DNA of 12,941 bases. It comes from Larix sibirica. Lineage: Eukaryota > Streptophyta > Pinopsida > Pinales > Pinaceae. Location: positions 1-12,941 of the forward strand of contig NWUY0300048943.1 of the NCBI GenBank assembly GCA_004151065.3, in the 5' to 3' direction. Below the pieces are notes generated by a model that saw only the letters and a program-made list of their open reading frames with translations, did no database searches and was not told the origin of the DNA. The position numbers were made by a program, and so were the translations under genes. This document shows, in pieces, positions 9,021-12,941 of the stretch. Position 1 is the first letter of the stretch; each line of letters opens with the position of its first letter.

Positions 9021-9021
9021 N
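9021..9021. other. ambiguous base N at the duplication breakpoint
   Basis: The only non-ACGT character in the window. On the minus strand the sequence just before it belongs to the RNase H start (match to 7797) and the sequence just after belongs to the pre-RT linker (match to 10478). It may mark a contig join, a consensus ambiguity or a true recombination point. Confidence 0.95.
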
Positions 9022-9880
9022 AGGCTCTACTAACACTCTTCATTCCACTGGAACTTAATGTCTTTCTTTAACAGTTTCTCCATCGGAGTTGTAATCTAAA
9101 AAAATCCTTTAATAAATTTCCTGTAGTAACCTATATGTCCCAATGTTGTCCTCAATTTTCGTATTGATGTCGGTGGTGGCATATCTGCTATGATAGCTAT
9201 TTTCGTAGGGTCCATCAACAATCCTTGTTTGCAAAATACATGTCCCAACAATATACCAAATGGAGCACAAAAAACACATTTCTTTATTTTCAAAGATATT
9301 TGATGTTGTCTACAACAATCTAACATCAATCTCAAGTTCTCAATGTGATTCTTTAGCAACCCATAGACCATCCATTCATCGAAGTATACCTCTAGAAATT
9401 TATGAATGAACTCCTTAAATGTTGTGACAACCACTCTAGAAAATATAGTTGGGGTATTCTTTAAGCTGAATGGCATCACTGTATACTAATAACAACCCCA
9501 TTCAGTAGAAACTGTGGTTTTATGTCGATCCTCCTTAGCAATCTTGATCTAATGGTAGCCAGAAAACCCATCAGTAAATGAATAAGCCTCTTGTCTGCCA
9601 ACATTTTCTAACACTTAATTCGTAAAAGGTGTAGGGAAGGGGTCATGAAAGCTTGCATCATTCAATTTTCTCAAGTCTACGCAAATTCGAATTTCACTAG
9701 TTTTCTTGTCTTGAACCACCATTGGGATAATATTCATTCAAATTCTTCGACTACTTCGACAATTCTTGCTTCCAACATCCTTTGAATTTCAGCTTTGACC
9801 CTTTTTTTTATATTTGGGGTTCAACCTATAAGGTCTTTTCTTTATGGGTTTTGCATCAGGTTTCAGTGGGATATTCATTT
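9022..9880 (-). pseudogene. pol: reverse transcriptase, copy A, plus truncated RNase H start
   Basis: PYRLNPKYKKK opens the domain. Then QDKKTSEIRICVDLRKLNDA (about 9705-9645), DPFPTPFTN, EAYSFTDGFSGYH with the first catalytic Asp, and MPFSLKNTPTIFSRVVV. The YxDD box reads YFDE (9386-9375), so the last Asp is Glu. LLGHVFCKQGLLMDPTKIA and LRTTLGHIGYYRKFIKGFF end the open frame at 9096. Beyond a TAG the RNase H start PMEKLLKKDIKFQWNEEC follows, with two adjacent TAG stops (CAA CAG in copy B), and is cut at the N. The frame equals that of gag, protease and the capsid-like module apart from an insertion in an A-run near 9812 and a compensating loss near 9727. Confidence 0.88.
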
Positions 9881-10478
9881 CTCCCAAATCCCCAATAATT
9901 CCTTTCATTTATGAAAAATTAGTAGGAAACAAGTCTTGATACCCATGCAATAAGTCAATTAGTTTTCCAATAGCCTCATTATCCCAATAATTTACTAGTC
10001 TCACTTTCTTCTCCCCTTATCATCTCAATTCAGTCTTCTTCAACTTGATCCAAACCATTCTCTCTTCAACACCCAGATCCGCTGCGCACAAATAACTTAC
10101 TCCTCGAATTCCATCTGCATAACCCCTTTTTCACAAAGTAGCATTTTAATCCACAAGTTTAAATACTTCAGGTACTTACCTTGCCGTCCCTGGAAAAATT
10201 CCTGCTTAGCAGAAATTAGAAAGATTAGTATATTCCTTTGAACCAATATTTACCTTCTTTGTCTTCAATTGTTGAAAGAATTTATTGAATGCAATCTCGG
10301 GTCCTTCTAGGTTTCGACTTCCTTCTGTTTCTAGGATATGCACATCTCTGGGATCATCATCTGGATCCACAGTAATATTGTAGCATTCCAAATCTTGCTC
10401 AAGTGTCGCAGTCCATTGTGGTGCCTTAAATAATGGTACTGTTGCTTCTTCAAAGCTTTTGGTCTTAATGACCTGTAA
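9022..10478 (-). repeat. duplicated pol segment, copy A
   Basis: 1,457 bases homologous in the same order and orientation to 7797-9020, covering the pre-RT linker, RT and the first about 18 codons of RNase H. Differences are scattered along its length, so the two copies are not a recent duplication of each other. Confidence 0.85.
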
Positions 10479-10514
10479 TGTTGTATCCACTGTTGGATCA
10501 TCATCTTCATAACT
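9881..10514 (-). pseudogene. pol: pre-RT linker, copy A, with extra about 230-base segment
   Basis: In the gag-pol frame: DDDPTVDTTLQVIKTKSF, PQWTATLEQDLECYNIT, DPDDDPRDVHILETEGS, KTKKVNIGSKEYTNLSNF, then a segment absent from copy B (about 10210-9985; IFPGTAR, VPEVFKLVD, YADGIRGVSYLC, ERMVWIKLKK), then LVNYWDNEAIGKLIDLL, YQDLFPTNFS and LGEMNIPLKPDAKPIKK. The extra segment is protein-like with few stops, so it may be the ancestral state deleted in copy B. No enzymatic motif is seen. Confidence 0.7.
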
Positions 10515-11137
10515 AAACGTACTTCTGAAATTTATGGCAAGATCATCCCAATCTACTATACCTCATCAAATCTCTAGTGCCATATACCAGTTTCTAGTTA
10601 TAGTATCCAGTGTATGGATAAACATATGGACCCACTCCTTCTCAGGTATATCCTTCCATATATTAGTACACGCAATCAACAGATCCATAGGACTAGTTAT
10701 CCCATCATACTTTATTCCAACATGTGAAATCCCTTCTCCAAACCTAATCTCCAACAACCTGTGACACTGCGACCGAGCCTCTATATATCCCTTATGGACA
10801 TCCCACCACCTTGGCGGGGTAGCCTTCAATGCTACATCTAAGGCTAACAATCGTTATTGTTCAGGTATCTTGAGTTCAAAATCAATAATAAACTCATCTA
10901 AATTAGGTAACCCCTCATAAATAGGGAGGTCAAATTCCTCTGTGTTGATCCAACGTATTGAATTTGTAATATCAGCACACCTCCTCATTGAAACTTCATT
11001 CAACCTAGTCTGCCAATTCTCCAATGCCTCGTCAGAATCTAATGAACATGAACTAATTATGCGCCAGCTCAAGGTACCATCTGCTGTGAGGTTGACATTG
11101 TCATCCACTTTTGAATTTACGTTATAAATATTCTCAA
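10515..11137 (-). pseudogene. second gag/capsid-like module between protease and RT
   Basis: The frame is that of gag. NWQTRLNEVSMRRCADI and LPIYEGLPNLDEFIIDFEL (11108-10854) lead through a TAA into LALDVALKATPPRWWDVHK and CHRLLEIRF (10811-10740). This RWW...F pattern is typical of the retrotransposon gag domain (Retrotrans_gag). A second similar unit follows: EWVHMFIHTLDTITRNWYMA (10637-10580), two adjacent TGA codons where RR is expected, then GIVDWDDLAINF and STFSY (to about 10512). NWY...W..L...F again looks gag-like. Capsid domains assemble the particle and normally precede the zinc knuckles, not the protease. Here the module lies downstream of protease and upstream of RT in the same frame. 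Whether it is true capsid or a related fold is inference from motif resemblance. Confidence 0.65.
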
Positions 11138-11224
11138 GTATTGGACATCATCTTCTTCTTTGATGGGTTCGATATACCTTGGACCCTTTGAAAGGATCCA
11201 ACGATGCGACAACTTTAATGTTCC

Positions 11225-11565
11225 CTCCAAATGTCATGATCCTTTTCTTCAAATTTATGATAGTATGGTTTTTAATAGTTCAATATATACCAAGCAATGC
11301 AGGATGCCATTTCGTGTCATCGAATATCTCTATGACTTCGAAATCTGCAAAGATTCGCAGTCCTTCCACTTCAACAAGAACACCTTCCATTCTTCCAAAT
11401 GGAATGACTTTCAACTAGTTATCCAATCTTAACTGAACAGGTGACCACACTAACTTAGTTTTCTACATATTTCCCCAAGTTTTCTTAGTGATGATATTCA
11501 CATTTGAGACCAGATTTAAAATGATAAAATCCATGTCATAGTACCCAATCTGTGCATTAAGGAAC
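11225..11565 (-). pseudogene. pol: retropepsin-like aspartic protease, inactive
   Basis: The protease would cleave the polyprotein. FLNAQIGYYDMDFIILNLVS begins the domain. The active-site triplet, expected as Asp-x-Gly/Ser after hydrophobic residues, reads Asn-Leu-Val (11516-11508), so the catalytic Asp is gone. NVNIITKKTW follows, then a TAG at 11465-11463. The same frame continues: KTKLVWSPVQLRL, VIPFGRMEGVLVEVEGL, ADFEVIEIFDD and LLGIY-stop-T, which corresponds to the second conserved LLGxDW-type motif with Asp and Trp lost, and INLKKRIMTFGG. Length (about 110 residues) fits one retropepsin monomer. Upstream, RESHSLIKQLGREVVESTQERV is a helical pre-protease segment in one frame with gag. 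Confidence 0.8.
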
Positions 11566-11759
11566 ATGTCCCTTCCTATTTTCCTATTCCTTTGCAAATG
11601 GTTTACAACCCTTTCCTGAGTAGACTCTACTACCTCCCTTCCCAATTGTTTGATTAAACTATGCGATTCCCTTAATGCTTCTTCATCCTTAACTAGATCT
11701 AAACAACTTTTCAAAAAGTTTCTCAGGACACATACCTTTCCTTAAGGTATTTTTGGGAC

Positions 11760-12941
11760 TGAGTAGTCATAACAGAGCGACATGTTGTATGTAGGAACCT
11801 TATCATATATTGGTGGTGAAACAGATATCAATGGTCCCTTGTGTGTCGTAGTAAATTCTCCCCTTGCTTAAATAAACGTCTCTTTCTCTTTCTAGACATC
11901 AAATAGCGTAGGGCGTTGTGCTGCGGGTCTAACTTTAGGGTCGCGCTGGTTGTCGTGCATTCCTTTATCATCCCCTATTGCAGCTCCTCCTCATGTAACT
12001 ATAGTGACAATAGGTGGTCTCTCCCTTGGTTACACTGATATCTTTTGAACATTCTGATTTTGGTTTTGGTTTCCTTTTGGTTGCCACTTTTTTATGAGTT
12101 GTGGGTAGTCTTCAATGGTATGATCTAATGGTCTACAATACATGCATGTTGAACACGGGTTCAGGGAATCTCTATCAAATTTTCTCGGATGACCACAATT
12201 CTAAAAAATTACCTGTCCTCTACCTCGACCAAATCCTCCTCGTCCTCGTTCTCGGAAGCCACCTCTCTAGTAATGGAATTGTGTACCACTCTCTTCAATT
12301 TTTTCTTCCCCGTTCATTCGGTATGCGTCATTTGTACGCTCTGAGAGTAACTGGTATGCTTGACAATATTTTTCTTCATGACCGACTAATCTACATAATA
12401 AGTTCTTGGAAGCACTTACAATTTTATGCAACAAATAACATTCCTTTGGTCGATGCCCTCTAGTCTGACAGATCCCACACCAGACTCCAGCTCCCTGATT
12501 CAATGGATTAGGAGCTCCTGTAGCTATGTATTCCTGGACTGCTAGACATTGTTCCTTAGAATGAACTTCTGATTTACACCTTGTACACCAAACTTATTCT
12601 CTATTGTCCGTCCCTTTCTTAATATCTCCAATTTGGAGCGACAAGTTTTCCAATTGCGATTGGATCTGAACCATACCCACCCTAGTCTCTCTGACAGGTG
12701 ATGAATCTAGTTTCATAACCAGTTCAAGAGCCTCAATCTGCGTCACAATATTCTATTGTATCAGTGGAACCCTGATATGTGGCAACAAATCGGCTATAAA
12801 CCATTCCTTATGATAAGCATCTGTCATCTGGAAACTTACATGAGCCATCAACGTCTTGAACCTTTGATCGAAGTCCCATATAGATTCAGTCGGTAAGTGT
12901 TTTGTAACGCCCCGTTTTGACATTTCTACCTGAACTACTAT
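11760..12941 (-). pseudogene. gag: gag C-terminal half, partial at window edge
   Basis: Gag forms the particle and binds element RNA. The track enters from the right edge in one frame. SIWDFDQRFKTLMAHVSFQM and KEWFIADLLPHIRVPL resemble the end of a retrotransposon capsid domain. A helical stretch (ALELVMKLDSS, QIQSQLENLSLQIGDI) follows, then the zinc-knuckle array and RGG box, then a low-complexity Gln/Asn/Lys linker (KGNQNQNQNVQK) and a basic region rich in RD, RP and Q (about 11980-11890). Stops occur at intervals (for example after VPLIQ, after DNRE, after KISV), but no indel breaks the frame from 12941 to the protease. The N-terminus lies outside the window. Confidence 0.8.
12105..12587 (-). 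other. gag: array of up to five CCHC zinc knuckles with an RGG box
   Basis: Knuckle 1 (12587-12546) CTRCKSEVHSKEQC and knuckle 2 (12479-12438) CGICQTRGHRPKEC both fit CX2CX4HX4C. Knuckle 3 (12404-12363) has NLLCRLVGHEEKYC, the first Cys being Asn. RGGFRERGRGGFGRGRGQ (12266-12213) is an Arg/Gly box. Knuckle 4 (about 12206-12165) keeps only one of its four ligands. Knuckle 5 (12146-12105) CMYCRPLDHTIEDY has its last Cys as Tyr. Such knuckles bind RNA in nucleocapsid. Plant Ty3/gypsy gags often have one or two, so five with an RGG box is many. The assignment of knuckle 4 is the weakest. Confidence 0.75.

Larger units (their letters stand above)
1982..12941 (-). mobile_element. degenerate Ty3/gypsy-type LTR retrotransposon, 5' end outside the window
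   Basis: The domain order on the minus strand is gag with zinc knuckles, protease, capsid-like module, RT, RNase H, integrase, extra ORF, purine tract and LTR-like sequence. RT-RNase H before integrase defines the Ty3/gypsy superfamily rather than Ty1/copia. The integrase ends in a GPY/F-like module without a visible chromodomain, and a long extra ORF lies between integrase and LTR. Both resemble non-chromoviral (Tat/Athila-like) plant lineages, although I cannot place it in one. An N at 9021 splits the body into two parts that overlap by about 1.2-1.5 kb of homologous sequence, so it may be a chimera of two related copies. Many stops and indels make it non-autonomous. Confidence 0.88.

Noticed and set aside
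1-12941. tRNA genes, rRNA, CRISPR arrays or bacterial operon signals
   Set aside because: No cloverleaf with A/B boxes, rRNA core sequence or regular repeat-spacer pattern was seen on reading both strands.

Overview
The window looks like nuclear DNA of a seed plant. A gymnosperm such as a conifer is my best guess, because the retroelement proteins resemble the old, slowly removed Ty3/gypsy copies typical of those genomes. This is inference, and nothing here fixes the species. No intact host gene is visible. Nearly everything above about position 1,980 is one decayed LTR retrotransposon read on the minus strand (5' end at high coordinates). Its 5' LTR, primer-binding site and gag N-terminus lie beyond the right edge.

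Layout in element order, high to low coordinates: gag remnant with up to five zinc knuckles and an RGG-rich stretch (12941-about 11760); retropepsin-like protease (about 11565-11225); a second capsid-like module between protease and RT (about 11137-10515); linker; reverse transcriptase copy A (about 9880-9096); a short RNase H start that stops at a single ambiguous base, N, at 9021. Beyond the N the element steps back. A second, diverged copy of linker and RT follows (9020-about 7865), then RNase H, integrase with HHCC finger, DDE core and GPY/F-like end (7858-6006). Next comes a long broken third ORF of about 3.2 kb (5710-2512), then a purine tract and a probable 3' LTR (about 2453-1982). All frames carry premature stops and small indels, and the protease, RT, RNase H and integrase catalytic residues are altered, so the element is dead as sequenced.

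The left end (1-1981) is older, AT-rich DNA. It holds a fragment of an RNase H-like reverse-transcript-associated domain, an unrecognised reading frame, and the C-terminal nucleotide-binding end of an ABCB/P-glycoprotein-type transporter, all on the minus strand and all broken.

The three points most worth following are: the third ORF, which I cannot assign to any family; the second gag-like module placed after the protease; and the N that sits exactly on a tandem-duplication breakpoint, which suggests either a recombinant element or an assembly chimera.
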